Part shown: positions 26,979 through 35,230 of the stretch, in pieces
How the letters are laid out: each line of letters begins with the position of its first letter
Numbering within the stretch: the stretch's first letter is position 1
Origin: an uncultured Brachyspira sp.
GTDB taxonomy: Bacteria > Spirochaetota > Brachyspiria > Brachyspirales > Brachyspiraceae
Assembly: GCF_910588665.1 (NCBI RefSeq)
Contig: NZ_CAJUPR010000002.1
Span: 199,363 to 263,362 of the forward strand
Direction: 5' to 3'
DNA length: 64,000 nucleotides
Translations under genes and position numbers: made by a program
The notes under the pieces: generated by a model
The model's input: only the letters and a program-made list of their open reading frames with translations
Databases searched by the model: none
Told to the model about the DNA's origin: nothing

Positions 26979-27962
26979 ATGATTAAAACTATATTGCCTC
27001 TGCTTTATATATTATTTTCTGCTGTATGCTGCAGTAATGAAGAGCATTCGGAGATTCCTGCCGCAATAAGTATAATAAAAGAAGATGACAGCAGAAATTA
27101 TAATTCAGTTGAAAAAGGTTTTCTGGATCAGGCTTCTTTAGATAAATTAAATCTTCAAATTAACTTTTATACATTAGACAGAGATGATTTATCCTTAATA
27201 AGAGCCGCAAATAATTCTGTAAATGATAATTCCTTAGTAACTATAATTATAGGAGAAAATGCGGTTTTATTATCAATGAATATTATAGTTCCTCAGGCCA
27301 TAATATTTGCGGGCTGTTTTGATGATTTATCTCTCAGCAATATTGAAAGAAGCAAAATGCAGAACAATAATATTACAGGCGTTTACGGAGATTTGGATAT
27401 AACAAAATATATAAAAAATATTTCTTCAGGAAATATTAATAAATTAGGCTATTTATATATGAAAAAATCAAGAATATCATCTTATATGTCGGAATATATT
27501 GCTGAATATTGTATTAAGGAAAATATAGCCTTTTACCCTTTTGAAATAGAGGAAAACTCATCATCTTCCGATATGGAAAAAATTATAGGCAGAGAAAAAT
27601 TGGATTATATTCTTCTCGCAAATGATAATTATATAGACAATAATATATATTCTATATCTTATATATGCGGAAAATATTCTATACCTATGATTAATACCGA
27701 TATATCTGACGCTTTAAATGCAGGAATATTATTTTCATTAGATTTTAATTATTATTATTTAGGCAGAGAATTAGCCATGCTTCTCGGCAAAGTGATAGAA
27801 AATAATTATAAAACTGAAGGCTTGGATTTTGTAAAAGTGTCAAATGCACATAGAATATTAATTAATGAAGATGTAGCATCTTCCTATAATATAAAATTTA
27901 CAGATGAAATACTGAAAAAAAGTTATTTAATAGTAAGGGACGGCAAAGCAATAGGCAAATAA
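26979..27962 (+). CDS. Lipoprotein resembling ABC-transporter substrate-binding proteins
   Basis: From ATG 26979 the protein starts with a lipoprotein signal (IKTILPLLYILFSAVC, lipobox SAVC). A CAGG site at 26966-26969 supports this start. An ATG at 26961 and a TTG at 26940 are alternatives. The mature part reads as a two-lobe periplasmic binding fold of the TrpX/DUF534 type (PF04392 as I recall it). Segments in a plausible order are AAISIIKEDDSRNY, ATPase-independent ligand-lobe strands such as LVTIIIGENA, LGYLYMKKSRISSYM, and DYILLANDNYIDN. No permease or ATPase gene adjoins it. Ligand unknown. Confidence 0.65.
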   Translation: MIKTILPLLYILFSAVCCSNEEHSEIPAAISIIKEDDSRNYNSVEKGFLDQASLDKLNLQINFYTLDRDDLSLIRAANNSVNDNSLVTIIIGENAVLLSMNIIVPQAIIFAGCFDDLSLSNIERSKMQNNNITGVYGDLDITKYIKNISSGNINKLGYLYMKKSRISSYMSEYIAEYCIKENIAFYPFEIEENSSSSDMEKIIGREKLDYILLANDNYIDNNIYSISYICGKYSIPMINTDISDALNAGILFSLDFNYYYLGRELAMLLGKVIENNYKTEGLDFVKVSNAHRILINEDVASSYNIKFTDEILKKSYLIVRDGKAIGK

Positions 27963-27985
27963 TTTTAATATTATGTTAATTCTGC

Positions 27986-28014
27986 TTGACAAAATCGGTG
28001 CTTCATAGTATGAT
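27986..28014 (+). promoter_or_regulatory. Promoter for the rpmF-plsX operon
   Basis: TTGACA (27986-27991) and TATGAT (28009-28014) are 17 bases apart. They are followed by an A/T-rich leader of about 60 bases and the AAGGAG ribosome site of rpmF. Confidence 0.7.
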
Positions 28015-28082
28015 AATTTAAAATTTATATAGTATAATAGCGATAATTATCTTAATTTTTAATAAGTAAGGAGAAATCAGAA

Positions 28083-28277
28083 ATGGCAGTACCAAAGCAT
28101 AGAAAATCAAAGTCAAAAAAAAGATCAAGACAAGCCGCCAATGATAAAAGATTCTTAGGTTCATTATCAATCTGTCCTCAATGCGGAGCGGAAAGAATGC
28201 CTCATAGAATATGTCCCGAATGCGGTTTTTATAAAGACAGAGTTGTAAAAGCTCTGAAAACTCAGAATGCAGGTTAA
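28083..28277 (+). CDS. rpmF: 50S ribosomal protein L32
   Basis: The 64-residue protein has the L32 start (AVPKHRKSKSKKRSRQA) and the four zinc-binding cysteines as CPQC and CPEC (LSICPQCGAERMPHRICPEC region). A strong AAGGAG site precedes the ATG. The order rpmF-plsX is conserved in many bacteria and links ribosome and phospholipid synthesis genes. Confidence 0.97.
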   Translation: MAVPKHRKSKSKKRSRQAANDKRFLGSLSICPQCGAERMPHRICPECGFYKDRVVKALKTQNAG

Positions 28278-28301
28278 TAAAATAGTTTAGGAAATACTGT
28301 T

Positions 28302-29321
28302 ATGAATTTAGCCATAGATGTAGCCAGCGGAGAAAGACCTATTGAAGAATTAGTAGCAGGAGCAGCTCAAGCTTTATCCGAAAATGAAGATATCAGTTTA
28401 ATTTTAGTAGGCAATGAAAAGAAAATATCCAAAGCAATATCTAAAGTAAAATATGATTATAATCGTATAGATATAAGACATACCGATGAAATAATAGATA
28501 TGAATGAAAGTCCCGCTAACGGTATTAAGTATAAAAAAAACGCTTCGGTATTATTGGCTGCCAGATTGGTTAGAGAGAAAGAAGCATACGGTTTTTTTTC
28601 GCCAGGAAATACAGGGGCTACTTTAGCCGCTGCTTTAACAGAAATAGGCCGTTTAAAAGGAGTTATGCGTCCTCCTCTCATCTCTACTCTTCCTAAATTA
28701 AAAGGAGAGTTCTGCATGCTTGATATGGGTGCCAATGTTGACTGCACAGTTGATTATATGGTTCAATTTGCGGTGATGGGCAGGGTTTTTGCCAAAAGAT
28801 ATTTAAAAATAAATAATCCCCGTGTGGGACTTCTTAATATAGGGGAAGAGGATTCTAAAGGCAATGCTGATACTAAAAAGGTTTTTGAGCGTTTTCAGAA
28901 AATGAAAAAAATTAACTTTATAGGAAATATAGAACCCAGCGATATGCTTAAATCTGATTCTGTTGATGTTGTGGTTGCAGACGGATTTGACGGCAATATA
29001 GTGCTTAAAACTATGGAAGGAACCGCTTCTTTAGTGGTTAATATGCTTAAAAATGAAGTTAAGAAAAATCCTGTAAGCATTATGGGAGGTCTTATGATGA
29101 AGCCCGTATTTTCTAATTTGAAATCTAAAATGAGTTCTGATTCCTATGGTTCGGCTATACTTTTGGGTTTGAATGGAGGGGCTTTTGTGGGTCATGGAAA
29201 AACCAGCGGCGTAGGTATGAAAAATGCTGTTCTTAATATGTATAGATTCTTAGATGCTAAAATAAATGAAAAAATAGCTAAAGAACTTTATAACTCAGGA
29301 GCAAAAAGAAGAATTTTTTAA
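28302..29321 (+). CDS. plsX: Phosphate acyltransferase PlsX
   Basis: PlsX converts acyl-ACP to acyl-phosphate for PlsY in phospholipid synthesis. The protein has 339 residues. Family segments are AIDVASGERPIEELVAGA at the start, FFSPGNTGATLAAA, LDMGANVDCTVDYMVQFAVMG (two adjoining motifs), NIGEEDSKGN, and VVADGFDGNIVLKTMEG. It is a peripheral membrane enzyme. It starts 24 bases after rpmF and is followed after 25 bases by a FabH-like gene. Confidence 0.97.
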   Translation: MNLAIDVASGERPIEELVAGAAQALSENEDISLILVGNEKKISKAISKVKYDYNRIDIRHTDEIIDMNESPANGIKYKKNASVLLAARLVREKEAYGFFSPGNTGATLAAALTEIGRLKGVMRPPLISTLPKLKGEFCMLDMGANVDCTVDYMVQFAVMGRVFAKRYLKINNPRVGLLNIGEEDSKGNADTKKVFERFQKMKKINFIGNIEPSDMLKSDSVDVVVADGFDGNIVLKTMEGTASLVVNMLKNEVKKNPVSIMGGLMMKPVFSNLKSKMSSDSYGSAILLGLNGGAFVGHGKTSGVGMKNAVLNMYRFLDAKINEKIAKELYNSGAKRRIF

Positions 29322-29346
29322 TACATAATATTTAAAAAGGAATTAT

Positions 29347-30201
29347 ATGGTATATATTAAATCTTGTAAGGGCACTTATAAAAATCAGAGAACTAATATG
29401 GCGGCTTCTGATTTAGCTATGCTGTCAATAAATGAAGTAATTAGAGATATGGATACTAACAGTATAGATGCTATTCTATGCGCTACGGTTACTAAAGATT
29501 ATGTTTATCCTTCCACTGCTTGTATTTTAGCAGGAAAGATTAAGGCAATGAATGCATTCTGTATTGATGTGGAAAGTGATTTTACAGGATTCTTATCGGC
29601 ATTAAGAATAGCCCATGCCTTCATTGAAAGCGGAAGATATAAAAATATTTTAGTAGTTGCAGCTGAATCTTTTTATATATGCGATGACGAGGACAGATTT
29701 AATGATGCCAGTGCTGCCGCTCTTGTTACCTGTGAAAAATCGGATATTCAAATAGATTTTATAGATTCTGTTACAGACGGAAATGCATTAGAAAATTGCT
29801 ATATTCCTATGGGAGGAACGGCTAAGCCTTACACTAAAGAAGGAGTATTAAATAAAGAGCATTACATATCTGTAAAGGATAGTAATATTTTTGAAAATGA
29901 AGCTAGAAATGCGGGCTTATATGTTAAAGAAGTGTTATCTGCTAACGGCATAGAACCTAATTATTATATACCTTCTTATTTTACAAAGAATGCATACGAT
30001 GCTTTTGCGGGTGCATTATCTGTAAATAAAGATATGGTATATTCTAAAATGGAAAATGCCCATTCTTCTATAAGCGCCTCTGCAGGTGTGGCATTTTCTA
30101 TGGCTTTAGAGGATGGCTTTATAAAGAAAAACAGCAAAGTTGCTATATGCGGTTATGGAAGCGGTTATACCAAATCTGTAGCTGTGGTTTCTATAAATTA
30201 A
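29347..30201 (+). CDS. FabH-like (beta-ketoacyl-ACP synthase III fold) protein lacking the catalytic triad
   Basis: The 284-residue protein has a thiolase fold of the KAS III type. VYPSTACILAGKI and CIDVESDFTGF align with the FabH region DxxxACxGF, followed by AHAFIESGRYKNILVVAAES. The C-terminal GYGSGYTKSVAVVSI matches the FabH GGGFTWG region. In that alignment the catalytic Cys is Phe79, the PHQxN histidine motif is replaced by PSYFTKN, and the GNTSAAS asparagine becomes Ser. It is also about 35 residues short, mainly at the N-terminus. It is therefore unlikely to condense acetyl-CoA with malonyl-ACP, despite sitting in the fabH position after plsX. It could be a regulatory or non-condensing paralogue. 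A working fabH would be expected elsewhere in the genome. Confidence 0.75.
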   Translation: MVYIKSCKGTYKNQRTNMAASDLAMLSINEVIRDMDTNSIDAILCATVTKDYVYPSTACILAGKIKAMNAFCIDVESDFTGFLSALRIAHAFIESGRYKNILVVAAESFYICDDEDRFNDASAAALVTCEKSDIQIDFIDSVTDGNALENCYIPMGGTAKPYTKEGVLNKEHYISVKDSNIFENEARNAGLYVKEVLSANGIEPNYYIPSYFTKNAYDAFAGALSVNKDMVYSKMENAHSSISASAGVAFSMALEDGFIKKNSKVAICGYGSGYTKSVAVVSIN

Positions 30202-30253
30202 TATTATTAAATTAATAGTGTTATTTAATTTAATTAAGTTAAGGATTGATAAT

Positions 30254-31561
30254 ATGAAATTAGGTAGATTTCGTTTTGGCGGAGTTCATCCGCATGACAG
30301 TAAGGATACGGCTGATATAGCTTCATCAGTTCTATCCAATCCCCCTAAAACCGTTTTAATTTCTATGGCGCAGCATATAGGTGCTCCCGCTAAGAGATTG
30401 AAAAATAAAGGGGATAAAGTAGAAAGAGGCGAGCTTATAGGCGAAGCAAACGGCTATGTTTCCGGAAATGTAAATTCTTCATTATCAGGAACAGTGTCTT
30501 CTGTAGAAATTGCGGCTCCTCCTTTGGGAAGGGGGGCAGATGCCTTGCTTATCAATGTTGATGGAAATGCAAATAATCTTGCTTATTTTGAGATTTCCGA
30601 TTATATGTCTATGTCGGCAGAAGAAATGTCTAAAAAAATTCAAAAGGCGGGCATAGTAGGTATGGGAGGCGCTACTTTTCCTACGCATGTTAAAGTTGAA
30701 GGAGCAGCTAAAGTCGGCGGAGATACTTTAATTATTAACGGAGTAGAATGCGAACCTTATATTACAAGCGACTACAGACTTATGATTGAGCATACTGAGG
30801 AACTATTTAAAGGAATTGAAATATTAAGAAAAATTATGCCTTCCGTAAAAAGAACTATAATCGGCATAGAAAATAATAAGCCTAAGGCAATAGAAGAAAT
30901 GACTAAAATGGGAAAAGAGCATAATACCGAAGTTATTCCTTTGAGACTTAGATATCCTCAGGGCGCCGAAAAAATGCTTATAGAAGCCGCTGCAGGAAGA
31001 GTTGTACCCGTAAGCAAGCTTCCTATGGATATAGGCGTTGTAGTTATTAATATCGCTACTCTTTATGCCGTATATGAGGCAGTAGCCAAAGATAAACCTC
31101 TTATAGAAAGACTTGTAACCGTGTCGGGAGATGCAATAAAAGAACATAAAAATATATGGCTTCCTTTGGGAACTCCTATTTCTCATGTTGCCGAAGAATG
31201 CGGAGGTATTACAGCAGAAAATGTTCTTGTGATTGCAGGCGGTCCTATGATGGGGGCAAGCGTGCCTAATACAGACCAATGCGTAAATAAAGGTACAAAC
31301 TCTTTGCTTTTCTTAGATAAAGATAAAATGCCTAAAGAAACGGAATATCCTTGTATTAAATGCGGAAGATGTGCAAATGTATGTCCTCTTAAATTATCTC
31401 CTACTGAAATTGCACATACCTCAAAAGCAAAAATCAAAGACAAATTAAATGATTTGGATATAGCCACTTGTATGGAATGCGGATGCTGTTCTTATATATG
31501 TCCTTCTAAAATACCTTTAGTGCAGTGGATTAGATTTGGAAAAGATTTATTAAGGAGATAA
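30254..31561 (+). CDS. rnfC: Electron transport complex protein RnfC
   Basis: RnfC is the peripheral NADH- and ferredoxin-linked subunit of the Rnf complex, which couples electron flow to ion pumping. The start at ATG 30254 is set by AAGGA (30241-30245). The protein begins FRFGGVHPHDSK, followed by the barrel-like N-terminal domain. The NADH/FMN-binding segment GMGGATFPTHVK and NGVECEPYITSDYRLM come next. The C-terminus carries two [4Fe-4S] motifs: CIKCGRCANVCPL and CMECGCCSYICPS. It opens a C-D-G order of Rnf genes. Confidence 0.95.
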   Translation: MKLGRFRFGGVHPHDSKDTADIASSVLSNPPKTVLISMAQHIGAPAKRLKNKGDKVERGELIGEANGYVSGNVNSSLSGTVSSVEIAAPPLGRGADALLINVDGNANNLAYFEISDYMSMSAEEMSKKIQKAGIVGMGGATFPTHVKVEGAAKVGGDTLIINGVECEPYITSDYRLMIEHTEELFKGIEILRKIMPSVKRTIIGIENNKPKAIEEMTKMGKEHNTEVIPLRLRYPQGAEKMLIEAAAGRVVPVSKLPMDIGVVVINIATLYAVYEAVAKDKPLIERLVTVSGDAIKEHKNIWLPLGTPISHVAEECGGITAENVLVIAGGPMMGASVPNTDQCVNKGTNSLLFLDKDKMPKETEYPCIKCGRCANVCPLKLSPTEIAHTSKAKIKDKLNDLDIATCMECGCCSYICPSKIPLVQWIRFGKDLLRR

Positions 31562-31565
31562 GATA

Positions 31566-32663
31566 ATGAAATTTTATACTGAATCATCTCCGCATATTAA
31601 AGACGGAGATACTACCAATAAAATAATGCTGAGAGTAATTATAGCTCTTTTGCCCGCCGTTATATATAGTATAATTCTATTCGGATACAGAGTTGCTGTT
31701 TTGTATTTGGTTTCTATTATAACATGCATACTTTCAACTATAATTGTAAAAAAGGCGAGAAAGAAGCCTTTAATACCTGATTATGCAGTTTCCGTTACTG
31801 CCATACTTTTAGTTATGACTCTTCCTCCTTCTTCCACAGTAACTATGGTTGTTATAGGCGGAGTTGTAGCAATAGTATTTGCAAAAGAGGTTTTTGGAGG
31901 ATTAGGATCCAATATATTCAATCCCGCTTTAGTGGGAAGAGCTTTCCTGCAGGTTGCTTTTCCTGCTCAGATGACTATTTATGCGCCCCCTAAGAATGTT
32001 CCTTTCTTGGGAGTATTTGAAAATATATTGAAAGATTTAAATCTTACTGTTTCAGGAGCAACTCAGTCTTTAGATGCTGTAAGCGCTTTAACTTCTGCAA
32101 CTCCTTTAACTTTCTTAAAATTTAATTCCATTGATTTCGGAGGTTCATTATTTTCTCAGATACAGATAGAATCTCATTATTACTTACAAATGCTGTTAGG
32201 AAGTACGGCAGGGGCAATAGGCGAAACTTCTTTTCTTCTTCTCTTGATAGGAGGAATATATCTTCTTATTACCAACACTATAGATTGGAGAATACCTTTA
32301 GGAATGTTTGCATCGCTTGTATTTGTAAGCTTGCTTTTCTGCTTAGCTATGCCTGGAAAAATTGCATCTCCTATTTATCAGGTATTAGCGGGAGGATTTG
32401 CATTAGGAGCTTTCTTTATGGCTACTGATATGGTTACTTGTCCTTCAAGCCATCTGGGAGCTTGGATATATGCCGTTTTAATAGGATCCGTACTTGCAAT
32501 ACTGAGAACTTTCGGCTCATCTCCTGAATATATGATGTATTCCATACTTATAGGAAATATGTTTATGCCTTTAATTTCTATGTTTACCCGTCCTATGACT
32601 GTTGGAAAAAGAGAATTAATCAATATTAATAAAGCCAATGCGCAAAAAGAGGGAGGTAAATAA
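31566..32663 (+). CDS. rnfD: Electron transport complex protein RnfD
   Basis: RnfD is an integral membrane subunit that carries covalent FMN on a threonine. The 365-residue protein starts FYTESSPHIKDG, has about nine hydrophobic helices, and shows FGGLGSNIFNPALVGRAFL. The likely FMN-threonine is in TSATPL near residue 178. It starts four bases after rnfC with a good AAGGAG site. Confidence 0.94.
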   Translation: MKFYTESSPHIKDGDTTNKIMLRVIIALLPAVIYSIILFGYRVAVLYLVSIITCILSTIIVKKARKKPLIPDYAVSVTAILLVMTLPPSSTVTMVVIGGVVAIVFAKEVFGGLGSNIFNPALVGRAFLQVAFPAQMTIYAPPKNVPFLGVFENILKDLNLTVSGATQSLDAVSALTSATPLTFLKFNSIDFGGSLFSQIQIESHYYLQMLLGSTAGAIGETSFLLLLIGGIYLLITNTIDWRIPLGMFASLVFVSLLFCLAMPGKIASPIYQVLAGGFALGAFFMATDMVTCPSSHLGAWIYAVLIGSVLAILRTFGSSPEYMMYSILIGNMFMPLISMFTRPMTVGKRELININKANAQKEGGK

Positions 32664-32664
32664 T

Positions 32665-33237
32665 ATGAAAAAAGAAGTTAGTTATACTGCAGTTATTTCT
32701 GTTACTGTTACAGCACTCCTTGCAGGTTTTTTACTTTCGTTTATATATTCTTCTTTTGAAAAAGATATTATATCAAATAATGAAAAAACGGTGCTTAACG
32801 GGGTAAAAGCTGTTATTGCAGGGGCAGATGAAATTGAAGGTCCATTAACTGAAAATTCGGCATATCCTTATTATATAGGAAAAAATACGGATGGAAGCGT
32901 TGCAGGATATGCTTTGCTTTCTTCTGCAGGAGGCTATAACGGACAAAATAAAGTGCTTGTAGGTTTTGATGCAGATATTACTAAAATTACGGCTATAGTC
33001 GTTACAGAGCAGGCAGAAACCCCTGGATTAGGCGCTAAAATTACATTAAATTCTTTCAGAGATCAATTTAAAGACAGAAGTTTAGCTGTAAATCTTACCG
33101 CCGTTAAAGATATTAAGCCTGAGGAGGCTAAAGACTCTGAAATTGCAGCAATAAGCGGAGCTACAATATCTTCTGCATCGGTTGTTTCAGCAGTTAATAG
33201 CGCTAAAGATGAGGCTGTTAATTTATTTAAAAATTAA
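32665..33237 (+). CDS. rnfG: Electron transport complex protein RnfG
   Basis: RnfG holds a second covalent FMN on the outer face of the membrane. The 190-residue protein has one N-terminal transmembrane segment (about 9-28) and the flavin motif SGATISS near residue 162. The segment EQAETPGLGAKI is also a family hallmark. ATG 32665 is selected by the GGGAGG site at 32651-32656. An earlier ATG-like start at 32638 would overlap rnfD. A strong terminator follows, so rnfE, rnfA and rnfB are not in this transcript. Confidence 0.93.
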   Translation: MKKEVSYTAVISVTVTALLAGFLLSFIYSSFEKDIISNNEKTVLNGVKAVIAGADEIEGPLTENSAYPYYIGKNTDGSVAGYALLSSAGGYNGQNKVLVGFDADITKITAIVVTEQAETPGLGAKITLNSFRDQFKDRSLAVNLTAVKDIKPEEAKDSEIAAISGATISSASVVSAVNSAKDEAVNLFKN

Positions 33238-33293
33238 TATTAATCTGTATAAGATTTATTGCATCAGCTAAACAATAAAAATGAATATGCGGA

Positions 33294-33338
33294 AAATTTC
33301 TAGTTTAATAATAAAATATTGAACTAGAAATTTTTTTT
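33294..33338 (+). terminator. Strong terminator after rnfG
   Basis: AAATTTCTAGTT (33294-33305) is the exact reverse complement of AACTAGAAATTT (33322-33333). A T run to 33338 follows immediately. The hairpin closes the rpmF-plsX-rnfCDG transcript. Confidence 0.85.
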
Positions 33339-33360
33339 AGCTTAAATTAAGAGTAAGATT

Positions 33361-34317
33361 ATGCAAGAGTTTGAACTTATAAAAAAAATAAAGAAATTAA
33401 CAGAATATAAAAGCACAGATAATTTAAATATAGGAGATGACTGCGCTGTAATAAAAAATATAAGCTATGATAAAGATGTGCTTGTAACCTCCGACATATT
33501 GATTGAAAATATACATTTTTCTTTAAAATATTATTCTTTTTATGATGCGGGATATAAATCGGCTCAGGTTAATATAAGCGATATTATATGCAAAGGAGGC
33601 TTACCTAAGAATGCATTTGTATCTCTTTCAATACCGAAAAAAATAAATGATGAAGATATACTGAAATGGTATGAAGGTTTTTTGGATGCCTGCAAACCGT
33701 ATAATATAGAAATATCGGGAGGAGATATTACAGGCTCAAATGACTGTTTCTTTATATCTGTAACTTTAATAGGCATTATAGAAAAAAGCAAAGCCTTGCT
33801 TAGAAGAAATGCAGATATTAATGATAGTGTTTATTTGCTTGGTTTTGCGGGCGAAAGCGATTTGGGACTTAAAAAATTGCTTGAAGGAAATTACAGCCCT
33901 AATGATGAAAGTATAAAGACTCATTTAAGACCTAAACTATTTTATGATAAATGGCTTAAAATTATAAATAAATATAAAATAAACTCGTCTATAGATATAA
34001 GCGACGGACTTTTACAAGATGCTTCGCATATTGCAGAAGAATCAAATAAAACCATAGAAATATATGAATATTCAAATTGGAGCTTAGTTAATAGATTTTT
34101 TGATAAAAATAATGAGAATTATAAAGATGTGTTGAAATCCATTCTTACAGGCGGCGAGGATTATGCTGTAATATTTACAAGCAAAGATGAAATATATGAA
34201 GAAAATAATTTAATAAAAATAGGTAAGGTAAAAGAATATTCTGATAGTTTTGTAAAGTTTATAGATTCTGATAATAAAGAAATTTATTTTAATTCATTAG
34301 GCTTTATACATTCATAG
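33361..34317 (+). CDS. thiL: Thiamine-monophosphate kinase
   Basis: ThiL phosphorylates thiamine monophosphate to the diphosphate cofactor needed by enzymes such as the transketolase encoded earlier. The 318-residue protein has the PurM/ThiL fold signatures: NIGDDCAVI near residue 22, TSDILIENIHF with the metal-binding acidic residues, ISGGDITGS, and SSIDISDGLLQDA in the C-terminal half, then TGGEDYAVIFT. It has no adjacent thi genes. It starts about 25 bases after the terminator. Confidence 0.93.
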   Translation: MQEFELIKKIKKLTEYKSTDNLNIGDDCAVIKNISYDKDVLVTSDILIENIHFSLKYYSFYDAGYKSAQVNISDIICKGGLPKNAFVSLSIPKKINDEDILKWYEGFLDACKPYNIEISGGDITGSNDCFFISVTLIGIIEKSKALLRRNADINDSVYLLGFAGESDLGLKKLLEGNYSPNDESIKTHLRPKLFYDKWLKIINKYKINSSIDISDGLLQDASHIAEESNKTIEIYEYSNWSLVNRFFDKNNENYKDVLKSILTGGEDYAVIFTSKDEIYEENNLIKIGKVKEYSDSFVKFIDSDNKEIYFNSLGFIHS

Positions 34318-34405
34318 GCTTAAAGCATAAAAAAATGCGTATCTTAAGCTTAAAAATGCATATATCAATTATTATAATTTAAAAAAAAATTTATTTTTAA
34401 TATAA

Positions 34406-34433
34406 TTGACAAATTAATCAATTTCTGTATAAT
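34406..34433 (+). promoter_or_regulatory. Promoter for smpB
   Basis: Perfect TTGACA (34406-34411) and perfect TATAAT (34428-34433) are 16 bases apart, about 30 bases before the ATG of smpB. Confidence 0.8.
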
Positions 34434-34462
34434 ATAAGCATTTTAATATTTGGTAATATATT

Positions 34463-34942
34463 ATGTCTAAGAAAGATAAAAAAAAGGGAGCAGTTATTTC
34501 ATCTGGAGAAATAGTAAGGAATAAGAAGGCTCTTTTTAATTATGAGATTGCGGAAAAATTTGAAGCTGGCATTGTGCTTTTAGGTACGGAAGTAAAGTCT
34601 TTGAGAGAAAGAAGCGTTAATATGTCCGACAGCTATGCTTCTTTTAAGAGAGGAGAGCTTTTTATAATTAATATGCATATATCTCCTTACCATTTCGGAA
34701 ATAGAAATAATCATGAACCTTTGAGAGAAAGAAAGCTTTTAATGAAAAAAAGAGAGCTTAAACGCTTATACGGAAAAATTAAAGAACAGGGTTTTACTTT
34801 AATTCCTGTCAGTCTTTATTTTTCAAATGGAAAGATAAAAACCGAATTAGCTTTGGCTAAAGGCAAAAAACTTCATGATAAAAGAGAAACTCTTAAAAGA
34901 AAAACTATGGACAGAGAAATGGAAAGGTATATAAAAAGATAA
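34463..34942 (+). CDS. smpB: SsrA-binding protein SmpB
   Basis: SmpB brings tmRNA to stalled ribosomes. The protein has 159 residues. Hallmarks are the KALFNYEIAEKFEAGIVL start of the barrel, GTEVKSLRERSVNMSDSY, HISPYHFGN with the conserved aromatic residues, and the basic tail LAKGKKLHDKRETLKRK. The short lysine-rich N-terminal extension is minor. The promoter is strong and the gene appears monocistronic. The tmRNA gene itself is not seen here. Confidence 0.97.
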   Translation: MSKKDKKKGAVISSGEIVRNKKALFNYEIAEKFEAGIVLLGTEVKSLRERSVNMSDSYASFKRGELFIINMHISPYHFGNRNNHEPLRERKLLMKKRELKRLYGKIKEQGFTLIPVSLYFSNGKIKTELALAKGKKLHDKRETLKRKTMDREMERYIKR

Positions 34943-34948
34943 TTAAAC

Positions 34949-35227
34949 TTATTCATAAGATAAGGCATTTTTTATATAAAAATCTAATTTGGAAATATTT
35001 ACTGATACTTCTTCTATATTTTCTTTTTTATTATCTTCGGTTTTATATTTTTTTATTGATTGTATAAAATCCGTAAGTAAATTTTTTAAATTATTCATAC
35101 ATATTTTTTCAAATTGATCCGAAAAAAATTCTATTTTTTCTATTGTGCTGTAATCTATATTATTAATTCCGCTGAAAGTTATATCTGACATTAATATTTC
35201 TAAGTCTCTGAGCAAATCAAAAATCAT
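34949..35227 (-). CDS. Small helical protein of unknown function
   Basis: This 92-residue acidic, mostly helical protein has no recognised motif, signal or membrane segment. It starts three bases after the end of the upstream membrane-protein gene on the same strand, so it is translated from the same transcript and may be a cytoplasmic partner of that protein. It is convergent with smpB, six bases apart. Confidence 0.6.
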   Translation of the reverse strand: MIFDLLRDLEILMSDITFSGINNIDYSTIEKIEFFSDQFEKICMNNLKNLLTDFIQSIKKYKTEDNKKENIEEVSVNISKLDFYIKNALSYE

Positions 35228-35230
35228 ATA

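Noticed and set aside
30824..31279. Minus-strand ORF of 151 codons opposite rnfC
   Set aside because: The composition (Cys, His, Tyr-rich) is typical of antisense reading, and rnfC is unmistakable on the other strand.
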